The position numbers and the translations under genes are program-made. Source: Pollutimonas nitritireducens (GTDB lineage: Bacteria; Pseudomonadota; Gammaproteobacteria; Burkholderiales; Burkholderiaceae_B). Taken from it: 64,000 bases of DNA. The DNA lies in contig NZ_PDNV01000013.1 in NCBI RefSeq assembly GCF_002849615.1, positions 62,001-126,000 of the forward strand, given 5' to 3'. Below the pieces are notes generated by a model that was not told the DNA's origin, made no database searches, and worked only from the letters and a program-made list of their open reading frames with translations. Of this stretch, positions 10,198-18,822 are shown piece by piece (position 1 is the first letter of the stretch; each line of letters opens with the position of its first letter).

Positions 10198-11202
10198 TTA
10201 GCTAGCGTACTCGACCGGAATCTGCTGAATACCGGCCAACAGCCAACCTTCGTTGTCGCCTTTGTACAAGTTCCAGACTTCTTCGAAGCGGAAGGCTTCG
10301 GCTTCCTTGGCTTCGCGCAGCATGCCTGAATAGCGCACGCTAGCAAGGTGGCCGCCCGAAACCGCTTCAATGCCCAGGAGTTCGGCGTTAAGCAATACCA
10401 CCTGGGTTTCATTGCCTTCACTGCGTGCCAGGATTTCCGGCTTGACTTCGGCAATGAGATCATCGGTCATGTATTCGCGCAGCTTATCGAGATCGCCACT
10501 GTCCCACACCTGCTGGATTTCGATGAACTGTTTCTTGGCATTGGCCAGGAAAGCGGAACTATCGAAGTCGCCGGGAATGAACCACTTGTCGTCCACCGGC
10601 GGTGCAGGAACTGCAGCGACAGCGGCTGCCGTCGCGGCCGACGTTGCGGCGGTAGTCGACGCGGAGGCAGGCTGGCTGGACTCGCGCCAGGTGTTCTGCG
10701 ACTGAGTTCCTTGCGACTGCGAGTGCTGGCGATGCAGGGGACCAGGCGCGCCACCGGCTGCGGCTTGCTGCGTGGCCGGACGGGCGGCGCCGCCGCGCAG
10801 CTTGCGAACAATGAAGATCACGGCAAAAACAAGCAGGCCGATGAGCAACAGGCTGGACATCATTTCAAGAAACGCGCCGGACAAGCCCATGCTGGACAAC
10901 AGTGCGGCAATACCGAGGCCGGCTGCTATGCCCGCGATGGGACCCAGAAAGCGCGACATGCCGCTTTTGGCGGCCGTGCCCGCTGCCGCCGCGCCAGCGG
11001 CGGGCGCCGCATTGCGGGTCATGTTGTTAGTGGCAGGCGGCGTAACGGCCTGGCGTTGTTGCGTCACATTGGACGACTGGCGGCCGAAGCTCTTGCCTCC
11101 GCCCGCACGGCGCGCTTCGGCGTCGAAGGACACCGAAAGCATTGCGCCGGCCGAGACGACCATTAGCGCAATGGCGATAAACCGTGAAAACCCATGGGTC
11201 AT
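10198..11202 (-). CDS. Tim44-like domain membrane-associated protein
   Basis: Predicted inner-membrane or periplasmic-facing protein of 334 residues. It has a signal-like hydrophobic N-terminus (residues 8-28), a Gly/Ser/Gln-rich linker, two hydrophobic stretches (about 90-112 and 114-136, the second IGLLVFAVIFIVRKL), an Ala-rich low-complexity segment, and a C-terminal Tim44-like domain (about 200-334; DKWFIPGDFD to VWNLYK). The fold is related to the membrane-anchoring part of mitochondrial Tim44. Its place between ubiE and ubiJ/ubiB suggests a link to membrane-attached ubiquinone synthesis, but that is inference from position only. Confidence 0.85.
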   Translation of the reverse strand: MTHGFSRFIAIALMVVSAGAMLSVSFDAEARRAGGGKSFGRQSSNVTQQRQAVTPPATNNMTRNAAPAAGAAAAGTAAKSGMSRFLGPIAGIAAGLGIAALLSSMGLSGAFLEMMSSLLLIGLLVFAVIFIVRKLRGGAARPATQQAAAGGAPGPLHRQHSQSQGTQSQNTWRESSQPASASTTAATSAATAAAVAAVPAPPVDDKWFIPGDFDSSAFLANAKKQFIEIQQVWDSGDLDKLREYMTDDLIAEVKPEILARSEGNETQVVLLNAELLGIEAVSGGHLASVRYSGMLREAKEAEAFRFEEVWNLYKGDNEGWLLAGIQQIPVEYAS

Positions 11203-11396
11203 GTAGTGCTCCTGTAGTGTGGCGCCAGACGAGCGCCACCGAAATATAGATTTCGTCGTGATGAATTCAGTGCCAGCAATAATCTTACTGGAACCTGAAC
11301 GTTAGCATAAATTAAGACGCGGCAACACCTAAAAAGTTTCGTCGCGCAAGAAGAAAACCCCTTGCGGAGCAACAATCGTGCATGCTGCGGGGCGTA

Positions 11397-12185
11397 TCAG
11401 CCCAGGTTGACGCCTTCATGCAAAGCGACCATGCCAGCGCTAAGATTGAAATAGCGCACCCGCGACAGACCGGCGGTTTCGAGCATGCCCGCCAGTGTTG
11501 CCTGATCGGGGTGCATGCGTATGGATTCGGCCAGATAACGGTAGCTTTCTTCGTCGCCGGCCACTTTCTTGCCCAACCACGGAAGGATATTGAAGGAATA
11601 CCAATCGTAGGCAGGCGCCAGCGGCTTGGCCACGCGAGAGAATTCCAGCACCAGCAATTTGCCGCCCGGCTTCAGCACGCGCCGCATTTCAGCAAGCGCG
11701 CGGTCTTTGTGCGTCATGTTGCGTAAACCGAAAGCAACACTTACGCGGTCGAAATACCCTGATGGATAGGGCAATTTTTCGGCGTCGCATACCGCGGTGG
11801 GAATAAGCATGCCACTGTCGGTGAGGCGATCGCGCCCCACCCTGAGCATGGAATCATTGATATCGGTAAGCCAGACTTCCCCCGATGGCCCAGCCCTCTT
11901 GGCAAATGCGCGGGCAAGGTCGCCCGTACCGCCCGCGATATCGAGTACCTTCATGCCGGGGCGTACGTCGGCGCGGCCTATGGTGAATGCCTTCCAGACC
12001 CGATGCAGACCGACCGACATGAGGTCGTTCATGATGTCGTAACGACTGGCCACCGAGTGGAAAACCTCGGCGACCTTGCCCGCCTTTTCCTTTTCGCCTA
12101 CGGTCTTGAAACCGAAATGCGTGCTGGCTTCGGCGGACGAAGCAGATGGGCCGTTGTCGGGTGCAGGAGTACGGGTATTTTGCAT
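11397..12185 (-). CDS. ubiE: Ubiquinone/menaquinone methyltransferase UbiE
   Basis: SAM-dependent C-methyltransferase of ubiquinone synthesis. From ATG 12185 the protein has 262 residues. Family landmarks are [28 protein letters not shown] (SAM-binding motif I), [13 protein letters not shown] and VLEFSRV. An upstream in-frame ATG at 12206 adds only seven residues. It heads the minus-strand ubiquinone cluster and is divergent from phoB across 154 bp. It is separated from the Tim44-like gene by 194 bp that contain no gene. Confidence 0.97.
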   Translation of the reverse strand: MQNTRTPAPDNGPSASSAEASTHFGFKTVGEKEKAGKVAEVFHSVASRYDIMNDLMSVGLHRVWKAFTIGRADVRPGMKVLDIAGGTGDLARAFAKRAGPSGEVWLTDINDSMLRVGRDRLTDSGMLIPTAVCDAEKLPYPSGYFDRVSVAFGLRNMTHKDRALAEMRRVLKPGGKLLVLEFSRVAKPLAPAYDWYSFNILPWLGKKVAGDEESYRYLAESIRMHPDQATLAGMLETAGLSRVRYFNLSAGMVALHEGVNLG

Positions 12186-12339
12186 GGTTCGATTATCGTA
12201 CAACATTTCTGTCTGCCCTCAAGGCGAAAAACCTTGGAAGAACGTGACGGTTTTCACAAACCTGAAATATTGGCGCCATATTATGCCTGGTATGCGTTTT
12301 TCCTGAACTATCATTCATCTTCAATACTGACCAGACCCT

Positions 12340-13041
12340 ATGAGCACCACCATACTAGTTGTAGAGGACGAGCCGGCCATCCAGGAACTGATCGCGGTGA
12401 ACCTATCGTTCGCCGGTCACAAGGTGCTGCGCGCCTTCGATGCCGAGCAGGCTCAAACATTGATCCGCGCCGAGCTGCCCGACCTCATCGTCCTGGATTG
12501 GATGCTGCCCGGCGCCTCCGGCATTACGCTGGCGCGGCAATTGCGGTCCGATGAACGCACACGCCAGGTCCCGGTCATCATGCTTACCGCCAAGGGCGCC
12601 GAGCATGACAAGATCGAGGGACTTGAGGCCGGTGCGGACGATTACATCACCAAGCCGTTTTCGCCCAAGGAACTGATGGCGCGCATCAAGGCGGTATTGC
12701 GCCGGCGCGCTCCCCAGCTTACCGACGACCTGATTCAAATCGGCACCTTGTTCCTGGACCCTGCAACGCACCGGGTCAGGGGCGGAGAAATATCGTTGAC
12801 CGTCGGTCCGACCGAGTTCCGCCTGCTACACTTTTTCATGACGCACACCGAGCGCGTCTTTTCGCGGGCCCAATTGCTGGACCAGGTCTGGGGCGATCAC
12901 GTCTTCGTCGAGGAACGCACGGTGGATGTACATATACGGCGCCTGCGCAAAGCACTGGAACCCAGCCAGCACGAGAACCATATCGAGACCGTGCGCGGCG
13001 CAGGCTATCGGTTCACTGCCCAGCCACTCAAATTCGCGTAG
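12340..13041 (+). CDS. phoB: Phosphate regulon response regulator PhoB
   Basis: OmpR-type transcription factor of 233 residues: a receiver domain (VVEDEPAIQELI acidic pocket, phosphoacceptor Asp in DLIVLDWMLPG, conserved Lys in TKPFSPKEL) followed by a winged-helix DNA-binding domain (EERTVDVHIRRLRKAL recognition region). PhoR follows 47 bp downstream, as expected for the phosphate-sensing pair. An 18-base stretch at 12308-12325 matches the Pho box at roughly 13 of 18 positions but lies only 14 bases before the ATG, so autoregulation is not claimed from it. No clear Shine-Dalgarno sequence precedes the ATG. Confidence 0.96.
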   Translation: MSTTILVVEDEPAIQELIAVNLSFAGHKVLRAFDAEQAQTLIRAELPDLIVLDWMLPGASGITLARQLRSDERTRQVPVIMLTAKGAEHDKIEGLEAGADDYITKPFSPKELMARIKAVLRRRAPQLTDDLIQIGTLFLDPATHRVRGGEISLTVGPTEFRLLHFFMTHTERVFSRAQLLDQVWGDHVFVEERTVDVHIRRLRKALEPSQHENHIETVRGAGYRFTAQPLKFA

Positions 13042-13088
13042 CCTGCCCACCCTAAGCACCCACCACAGCCCCTTGAAACCTTGCATAA

Positions 13089-14387
13089 ATGACTAAGACA
13101 TTGATAACCATAGGTATATGGGCGGTATTGGGGTGGTTGGCGGGTTCTTGGCTAGGCGTAGGCACCGGCTGGGGAGTATTCGCTTTCGGTCTGCTTCTGA
13201 TGATAGTGGTCAGCGGCCTGCAGCTGTCACGCATATCGAACTGGGTCAGGGATATCGAGGCGCCGCCGCCGCCCTCTGTCGGGCCCTGGGATGTAGTGCT
13301 GGCGCCCATATACCGCAAGCTGCGCCAGGACAAGAAGGCAATCGAAGAGCTGACCCGCCAGGTGGATAGCATCATGCTGGCCGCCGAGGCCTTGCCCGAC
13401 GGCGCCATCACGCTGAACGAGTCCATGCTATTGACCTGGTGCAACCAGACGGCCTGCGACCATATCGGCCTGCAGCTGGAAAAGGATCGCAACCACAGCA
13501 TCTTCAACATACTGCGCGCTCCGGAATTCAACCGGTATGCCCGCCAACCCTCCTGGCCCGGACCCGTATTGCTGCATCTCCAGAAGGATGGCCAGGAAAA
13601 ATCCTTGCTAGTCCAATTGACGCCATACGGCGTGGGCCAATTCCTGATCGTCACGCGCGATGTCACCCAGGTCGAAAAGCTGGAAACCACGCGCAAGGAC
13701 TTCGTAGCCAATGTGTCACATGAACTGCGCACGCCGCTGACCGTATTGTCCGGTTTCCTTGAAACCATGCGCGACATGCCCGCCGACTCGCTGAGCGCGG
13801 AACAGAAAGAGCGCTATCAGAACATGATGCTGGAACAGGCCCACCGCATGCAGGCAATCGTGGCCGACCTGCTGACCCTGTCCACGCTGGAGTCCGCGCC
13901 CACGGCCAGCGGCGAACCTGTGCGCATGAGTACCGTCATTCACGAAGCGCTCCAGCAAGCGCAAATACTGTCCAACGGCCAGCATGTCTTTGTCGAGAAT
14001 ATCGCCGCCGATCTGTGCATCACCGGCATGGAAACCGAATTGGCGTCGGCGGTGTCCAATCTTCTGACCAATGCCATCCGCTACACCCCCAAGGATGGCA
14101 CGATCACGGTAAGCTGGTATCGCACCGAAAGCGGCCACGCCTGCTACTCGGTGCAGGACACTGGAATTGGGATTGCATCGCACGATATTCCACGCCTGAC
14201 CGAGCGCTTTTACCGGGTGGACCGGGGCCGTTCGCGCGCCACCGGCGGTACAGGCCTGGGCCTGGCTATTACCAAGCATGTGGCCATGCGCCACAACGCC
14301 GAACTCACCATACACAGCCGCCTGGGAGCGGGCAGTATTTTCTCTGTGGCATTCCCTCCAGGCCGGGTCAGTATCGAGGAGGCGTAG
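13089..14387 (+). CDS. phoR: Phosphate regulon sensor histidine kinase PhoR
   Basis: Inner-membrane histidine kinase, 432 residues. Two hydrophobic helices lie within the first 40 residues with almost no periplasmic loop, as in E. coli PhoR. A linker and PAS domain (about 95-190) follow, then HisKA with the phosphorylated His211 in SHELRTPLTVLSGF, then a HATPase domain with N-box LLTNAIRYTP, DTGIGIA and GGTGLGLAITKH. The absence of a periplasmic sensor domain fits control through the Pst transporter and PhoU, neither of which is in this window. Confidence 0.96.
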   Translation: MTKTLITIGIWAVLGWLAGSWLGVGTGWGVFAFGLLLMIVVSGLQLSRISNWVRDIEAPPPPSVGPWDVVLAPIYRKLRQDKKAIEELTRQVDSIMLAAEALPDGAITLNESMLLTWCNQTACDHIGLQLEKDRNHSIFNILRAPEFNRYARQPSWPGPVLLHLQKDGQEKSLLVQLTPYGVGQFLIVTRDVTQVEKLETTRKDFVANVSHELRTPLTVLSGFLETMRDMPADSLSAEQKERYQNMMLEQAHRMQAIVADLLTLSTLESAPTASGEPVRMSTVIHEALQQAQILSNGQHVFVENIAADLCITGMETELASAVSNLLTNAIRYTPKDGTITVSWYRTESGHACYSVQDTGIGIASHDIPRLTERFYRVDRGRSRATGGTGLGLAITKHVAMRHNAELTIHSRLGAGSIFSVAFPPGRVSIEEA

Positions 14388-14460
14388 GCAGCCCTGTCAT
14401 TCGCAGCAATGTTTGTGGAAATACCATTAAAATGGCCGCTGACCTCATACGGAGCCTCTG

Positions 14461-14889
14461 ATGTCGCAAACCACCATTCCCCCATTCCACCTTGCATTCC
14501 CCGTACGCGACCTGGCCGAGGCTCGCGCATTTTATGGTGAATTGCTGGGCTGTCCCGAAGGCCGTTCATCCAATGAATGGGTCGATTTCAATTTCTTCGG
14601 CCACCAGATCGTCACGCATCTGTCCCCCGATGAATGTGGCAGTACTGTCACCAACAATGTGGACGACCATAACGTTCCCGTACGCCACTTCGGCGCCGTG
14701 CTCGACATGAACGTCTGGGAAGCGCTGGCCGACAAACTCAAGGCTGCGGGCACCAAGTTCGTCATCGAACCCTATGTGCGCTTCAAGGGCGAAGTCGGCG
14801 AGCAAGCCACCATGTTCTTCCTGGATCCCTCGGGCAATGCGCTGGAGTTCAAGGCATTCAAGAATATTGAATCCCTGTTTGCCAAATAA
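14461..14889 (+). CDS. VOC-fold (glyoxalase/dioxygenase superfamily) protein
   Basis: Small soluble metal-dependent protein, 142 residues, single VOC module pair. HLAFPVRDLAEARAFYGELLGC is the standard first strand-helix unit, and FFLDPSGNALEFKAFKN is the second-half signature with the metal-binding Glu. Such proteins include glyoxalases, ring-cleavage dioxygenases and antibiotic-binding proteins, so the substrate cannot be told. It is 14 bases ahead of pxpB, so a shared transcript with the oxoproline genes is likely. Confidence 0.85.
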   Translation: MSQTTIPPFHLAFPVRDLAEARAFYGELLGCPEGRSSNEWVDFNFFGHQIVTHLSPDECGSTVTNNVDDHNVPVRHFGAVLDMNVWEALADKLKAAGTKFVIEPYVRFKGEVGEQATMFFLDPSGNALEFKAFKNIESLFAK

Positions 14890-14903
14890 GGACGCCGCAA
14901 CGC

Positions 14904-15638
14904 ATGTCCTGCCTCTCCCCTGAAGGTTCCCGTGCCTGGGAAATCGTACCGCAAGGCGATCGCAGCCTGGTGCTGGTCTTCGGGGACGAGGTCGACATCG
15001 AAATCGGCCGGCGGTGCATCACCGCCGCTGCCGCGCTGCGCGGCGCCCGCATCAAGGGAATCAGCGACATCGTCCCAACGTTCAATTCGGTCGCGTTGCA
15101 CTATCAACCCCGCCTGTTCGGGGCCAGCACGAGCTTCAGGCACCTGGCCGGTGAAATCGATAAAGTATTGGAACAGACATTCGCCCAGGATGCCCCGGCG
15201 CCCACCCCTGCCCGGCAAATAGACATTCCCGTATGCTATGGCGACGTATATGGGCCCGATCTGGCCCACGTGGCACAACACTGCCAGCTTACGCAAGACG
15301 AGGTGATGCGCCTGCACAGTGAAACCCCGGCCTACGTGTTCATGCTGGGATTCGCACCGGGCGCACCGTATATCGGCATGCACGACCCGCGGCTCGCCAT
15401 CGGTCGGCGCAGTACCCCGCGCACCGACGTACCCGCCGGTTCGGTGGCCATCGCCAATTTGCAGACCATGATCTACCCCAACATGAGCCCGGGCGGCTGG
15501 CATATCATCGGCGCAACACCGCTGGTGCTGTTCGACCCGCTCGAAGATCCGCCCACCTTGCTGGCGCCCGGCGATACCGTCAGGTTCATTCCCATCAGCG
15601 CCGAGGAATTCCTTGCAGCGCGGCACGAGCGCACATGA
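14904..15638 (+). CDS. pxpB: 5-oxoprolinase subunit PxpB (KipI/DUF213 family)
   Basis: Part of the ATP-dependent 5-oxoprolinase PxpABC, which opens pyroglutamate to glutamate. The protein has 244 residues, with a cyclophilin-like C-terminal domain. Characteristic segments are PVCYGDVYGPDLAHVA, FMLGFAPGAPYIG, and TPRTDVPAGSVAIAN, with the closing GGWHIIGATP. Its ATG precedes pxpC with a 4-base overlap, so the two are translationally coupled. The third subunit, PxpA, is not adjacent. Confidence 0.95.
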   Translation: MSCLSPEGSRAWEIVPQGDRSLVLVFGDEVDIEIGRRCITAAAALRGARIKGISDIVPTFNSVALHYQPRLFGASTSFRHLAGEIDKVLEQTFAQDAPAPTPARQIDIPVCYGDVYGPDLAHVAQHCQLTQDEVMRLHSETPAYVFMLGFAPGAPYIGMHDPRLAIGRRSTPRTDVPAGSVAIANLQTMIYPNMSPGGWHIIGATPLVLFDPLEDPPTLLAPGDTVRFIPISAEEFLAARHERT

Positions 15639-16624
15639 GCATTACCGTTATAAAGCCCGGCTTGTTGTCCAGCTTCCAGGACCTCGGCCGATTCGGTCAT
15701 CAGCACCTGGGCGTGCCGGCAAGCGGCGCCATGGACAGCCGGGCTCATCGACTTGCCAATTTGCTCGCAGGCAATACTGAAAACGAAGCCACGCTGGAAA
15801 TTACACTGGTCGGCCCGACCCTGCGCTTCGACGCGCCGGGCTGCATTGCCATCAGCGGAGCTCACCTGAGTCCCACGCTGAATAACGAACCGATACCCAA
15901 TAACCGGCCCCTTATCGTCCGTGCCGGCGACATCCTTGCATTTGGCGCCCGGAGCGCCGGGTTGCGCTCCTATATCGCCTGGAATGGCGGCATTGCACTG
16001 CCTTCGGTACTGGGCAGCCGCAGCACTTACCTGCGCGGCGGCTTCGGTGGCTTCCATGGGCGGGCGCTGCGAAAAGGCGATGTGCTGAATATGCTGTCCA
16101 CACTGGACGCGGGCGTACTCGACGACCTGGAGCACGAACTCTGGAAGATCAAGGTGTATCTGCCGGCAATTCTGGGCCTGGTGCCAAGGACCGGAATACG
16201 CGTCATGCGCGGCGCACACACCGGCTTGTTCACCGACGCCTCGATCGCCGACTTTTTTGCCGGCGACTACCGGATCGGCCCTCAATCCGAACGCATGGGC
16301 TACCGCCTGCAGGGCCCCCAGCTGTCGTTGAAAAGCAGCACCCAGCTGCTGTCGGAGGCCACCAGTTTTGGCAGCATACAGGTCCCCCCGGACGGCAACC
16401 CGATCGTGCTGATGGCCGACCGCCAGACCACCGGCGGCTACGCGAAGATAGGGCATGTAGCCACAGTAGACCTACCCAGCATAGCGCAATGCATGCCGGG
16501 AGAAACCTTGCGCTTTACAGAAATTGCACTGTCCCAGGCTCAACAGCTTGATGGCCAACGGGAAGACGCATTCGGGCGTCTGCACCAGACGCTTGCCCCA
16601 CTGCGCGCGCTCTTCGAGCGCTAA
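15635..16624 (+). CDS. pxpC: 5-oxoprolinase subunit PxpC (biotin-dependent carboxylase-like, KipA)
   Basis: Second cyclophilin-like subunit of PxpABC, 329 residues. Landmarks are PGLLSSFQDLGRFGHQHLGVPASGAMD at the N-terminus (seen as two adjoining motifs), AWNGGIALPSVLGSRSTYLRGGFGG, and the C-terminal ILMADRQTTGGYAKIG-type strand (VLMADRQTTGGY). The start overlaps the pxpB stop (ATGA). Its last bases overlap the convergent ilvA stop by four bases. Older annotations call this family urea amidolyase-related or allophanate hydrolase subunit 2; the 5-oxoprolinase role is the better supported one when pxpB is present. Confidence 0.95.
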   Translation: MSITVIKPGLLSSFQDLGRFGHQHLGVPASGAMDSRAHRLANLLAGNTENEATLEITLVGPTLRFDAPGCIAISGAHLSPTLNNEPIPNNRPLIVRAGDILAFGARSAGLRSYIAWNGGIALPSVLGSRSTYLRGGFGGFHGRALRKGDVLNMLSTLDAGVLDDLEHELWKIKVYLPAILGLVPRTGIRVMRGAHTGLFTDASIADFFAGDYRIGPQSERMGYRLQGPQLSLKSSTQLLSEATSFGSIQVPPDGNPIVLMADRQTTGGYAKIGHVATVDLPSIAQCMPGETLRFTEIALSQAQQLDGQREDAFGRLHQTLAPLRALFER

Positions 16625-18129
16625 AGGAACAACTGGTAGGCGGGATTCTCGGATTCATTCCAGTAAGGATAGCCCAGGCCGTCCAGGAAAGTCCTGAATT
16701 CCTTCTTGTCCGCGGGCGGCACCTGTATGCCCACCAGGATGCGGCCGTAGTCGTCGCCTTGATTGCGATAATGGAACAGGCTGATGTTCCAGTCCGGACT
16801 CATGGCGCCCAGAAATTTGATCAAGGCGCCGGGTCGCTCGGGGAATTCGAAACGGAACAGCAGCTCGTGCTCGGCCAGTGCCGAGCGCCCACCCACCATA
16901 TAGCGCAAATGAGTCTTGGCCATTTCGTTGCCAGTCAGATCCAAAGTGGGAAAGCCCTTCTTGCGAAAGCTGTTGGCCAGCTTATCTGGCTCCGCCGCCG
17001 AACTGATCTGCAGGCCCACGAACACATGCGCCTGCTCCGCATCGGAAATGCGATAGTTGAATTCGGTCACGCTGCGATTGCCCACCGCCTCGCAAAGGCG
17101 CAGGAAACTGCCTCGCTTTTCCGGCAACGTCAGCGCAAACAGGGCCTCGCGGGCCTCGCCCACGTCGGCGCGTTCGGCCACGAAACGCAGCCGGTCGAAA
17201 TTCATGTTGGCGCCACAGGTGACGGCCACCAGCGTCTTGCCCTTCCACTTGTGCTCCGCGGCATAACGCTTGGCGCCTGCCAGGGCAAGGGCTCCGGCCG
17301 GCTCCAGCACGCTGCGCGTGTCCTGGAACACGTCCTTGATGCCCGCGCAGATGGCGTCCGTATCGACCAGTACAAAGTCGTCGACGTATTTCCGCGTGAG
17401 CTTGAAGGTTTCGGCACCCACCTGCTTGACGGCCGTGCCATCCGAAAACAGGCCAACATCGGTGAGTGTGATGCGCCGACCGGCCTTGATGCTGCGCACC
17501 ATGGCGTCTGAATCGAACGTCTGCACGCCGATGACCATGGTCTCTGGCCGCAACTGCTTGATATAGGCCGCCACACCGGAAATCAGGCCACCGCCGCCTA
17601 TTGCCACGAAGACAGCATCAATGTGCCCGCTATGCTGGCGCAGGATTTCCATGCCCACCGTACCCTGGCCCGCAATCACATCGGGGTCGTCAAAGGGATG
17701 AACGAAGGTCAGCTTCTCTTTTTTTTCCAGTTCCCTGGCATGTGCGTGCGCGTCGGAAAAACTATCGCCGAACAGCACCACTTCGCCACCAAAACCACGC
17801 ACCGCATCAATCTTGACACTAGGCGTGGTGACCGGCATGACGATGACGGCGCGACAGCCCAGGCGCTTGGCCGACAAGGCGACGCCCTGGGCATGATTGC
17901 CCGCCGAGGCCGCAATCACACCACGTTTCAGGTCTGCAGGGCTGAGATTGGCCATCTTGTTATACGCCCCGCGCAGCTTGAAACTGAACACCGGTTGCGT
18001 ATCTTCGCGCTTCAACAGAATCTTGTTATCAATTCGAGCCGAGATCAAGGGAGCAAAATCCAGGGGTGACTCGATAGCGACGTCGTAAACCTTGGAGTTC
18101 AGGATGCGCTTAAGATAATCTGTTGACAT
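16621..18129 (-). CDS. ilvA: Biosynthetic threonine ammonia-lyase IlvA
   Basis: PLP enzyme that deaminates threonine to 2-oxobutanoate, the first step toward isoleucine. The protein has 502 residues from ATG 18129: catalytic domain with PLP lysine in FSFKLRGAYNKM, SAGNHAQGVA, and the glycine loop AIGGGGLISG; then two C-terminal ACT-like regulatory domains (about 325-410 and 420-502) with the ERPGALIKFLGAM motif. The two ACT-like domains mark it as the isoleucine-regulated biosynthetic form. In-frame codons upstream to 18186 have no family similarity. Confidence 0.97.
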   Translation of the reverse strand: MSTDYLKRILNSKVYDVAIESPLDFAPLISARIDNKILLKREDTQPVFSFKLRGAYNKMANLSPADLKRGVIAASAGNHAQGVALSAKRLGCRAVIVMPVTTPSVKIDAVRGFGGEVVLFGDSFSDAHAHARELEKKEKLTFVHPFDDPDVIAGQGTVGMEILRQHSGHIDAVFVAIGGGGLISGVAAYIKQLRPETMVIGVQTFDSDAMVRSIKAGRRITLTDVGLFSDGTAVKQVGAETFKLTRKYVDDFVLVDTDAICAGIKDVFQDTRSVLEPAGALALAGAKRYAAEHKWKGKTLVAVTCGANMNFDRLRFVAERADVGEAREALFALTLPEKRGSFLRLCEAVGNRSVTEFNYRISDAEQAHVFVGLQISSAAEPDKLANSFRKKGFPTLDLTGNEMAKTHLRYMVGGRSALAEHELLFRFEFPERPGALIKFLGAMSPDWNISLFHYRNQGDDYGRILVGIQVPPADKKEFRTFLDGLGYPYWNESENPAYQLFL

Positions 18130-18230
18130 GGAAAAAGAAGTGGTCCATAGGTAAACAAGCAGAATACCATAGCACCCGCGACACATCGGTACAGGCGCGA
18201 ACCGGCATTTCAGCGATACACTATCGCGCT

Positions 18231-18752
18231 ATGGAAGCAATGTTGCATTCGTCAATACACTGGCTGCTCCTTACGCTTGCCTTGCCAAGCGTAGGGCTCA
18301 GTGCCATTTTCATCGTCAGCATCATCTCCGCAACCCTGCTTCCCCTGGGTTCCGAACCGGCCGTCTTCGGATTCGTGAAGATTGCGCCCGACATGTTCTG
18401 GCCCGCCATCCTCGTGGCCACCCTGGGCAACACCACGGGCGGGGCCATCAGCTACGGCATGGGCCTGGGTGCTGAGAAAGCCTACGAACGCTGGCGCGAG
18501 AAACATCCGGAAAAGCATCATCACAAGGCCGGCGGCCGATGGCATGACTACATCAGCTACTGGCTGCACCGACTGGGTCCGCCCGTACTGTTTTTCTCAT
18601 GGGTCCCGATTATTGGCGATCTGCTGTGCGCAGTGGCAGGGTGGTTGCGCATTCCCTTCTGGCCCAGCGTGGCCTATATGGCACTCGGAAAGTTCATGCG
18701 CTACGCCATCATGACGGCGGCGCTCATTTGGTTTTTCCCCGGAAAAGTCTGA
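18231..18752 (+). CDS. YqaA family (SNARE-associated/DedA-related) inner membrane protein
   Basis: Small polytopic membrane protein of 173 residues with four or five hydrophobic helices. Family-like segments are FIVSIISATLLPLGSEP, VATLGNTTGGAISYGMG, and RLGPPVLFFSWVPIIGD, which match the YqaA/DedA pattern of re-entrant loops with a conserved Arg or Pro. DedA relatives are involved in lipid carrier recycling and envelope integrity; a precise role for YqaA is not established. ATG 18231 is preferred to the longer opening at 18123, which would overlap the start region of ilvA. Confidence 0.85.
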   Translation: MEAMLHSSIHWLLLTLALPSVGLSAIFIVSIISATLLPLGSEPAVFGFVKIAPDMFWPAILVATLGNTTGGAISYGMGLGAEKAYERWREKHPEKHHHKAGGRWHDYISYWLHRLGPPVLFFSWVPIIGDLLCAVAGWLRIPFWPSVAYMALGKFMRYAIMTAALIWFFPGKV

Positions 18753-18822
18753 ACCGTTTGGTCTAAACCTGTCCTTATCCCTTACACTGTGTATTTAAGA
18801 GCCACACTCTTTTTCCCCACAC

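Noticed and set aside
12308-12325. Pho-box-like sequence before phoB
   Set aside because: About 13 of 18 positions match, but it ends 14 bases before the ATG, too close for a normal activator site unless the mRNA is nearly leaderless.
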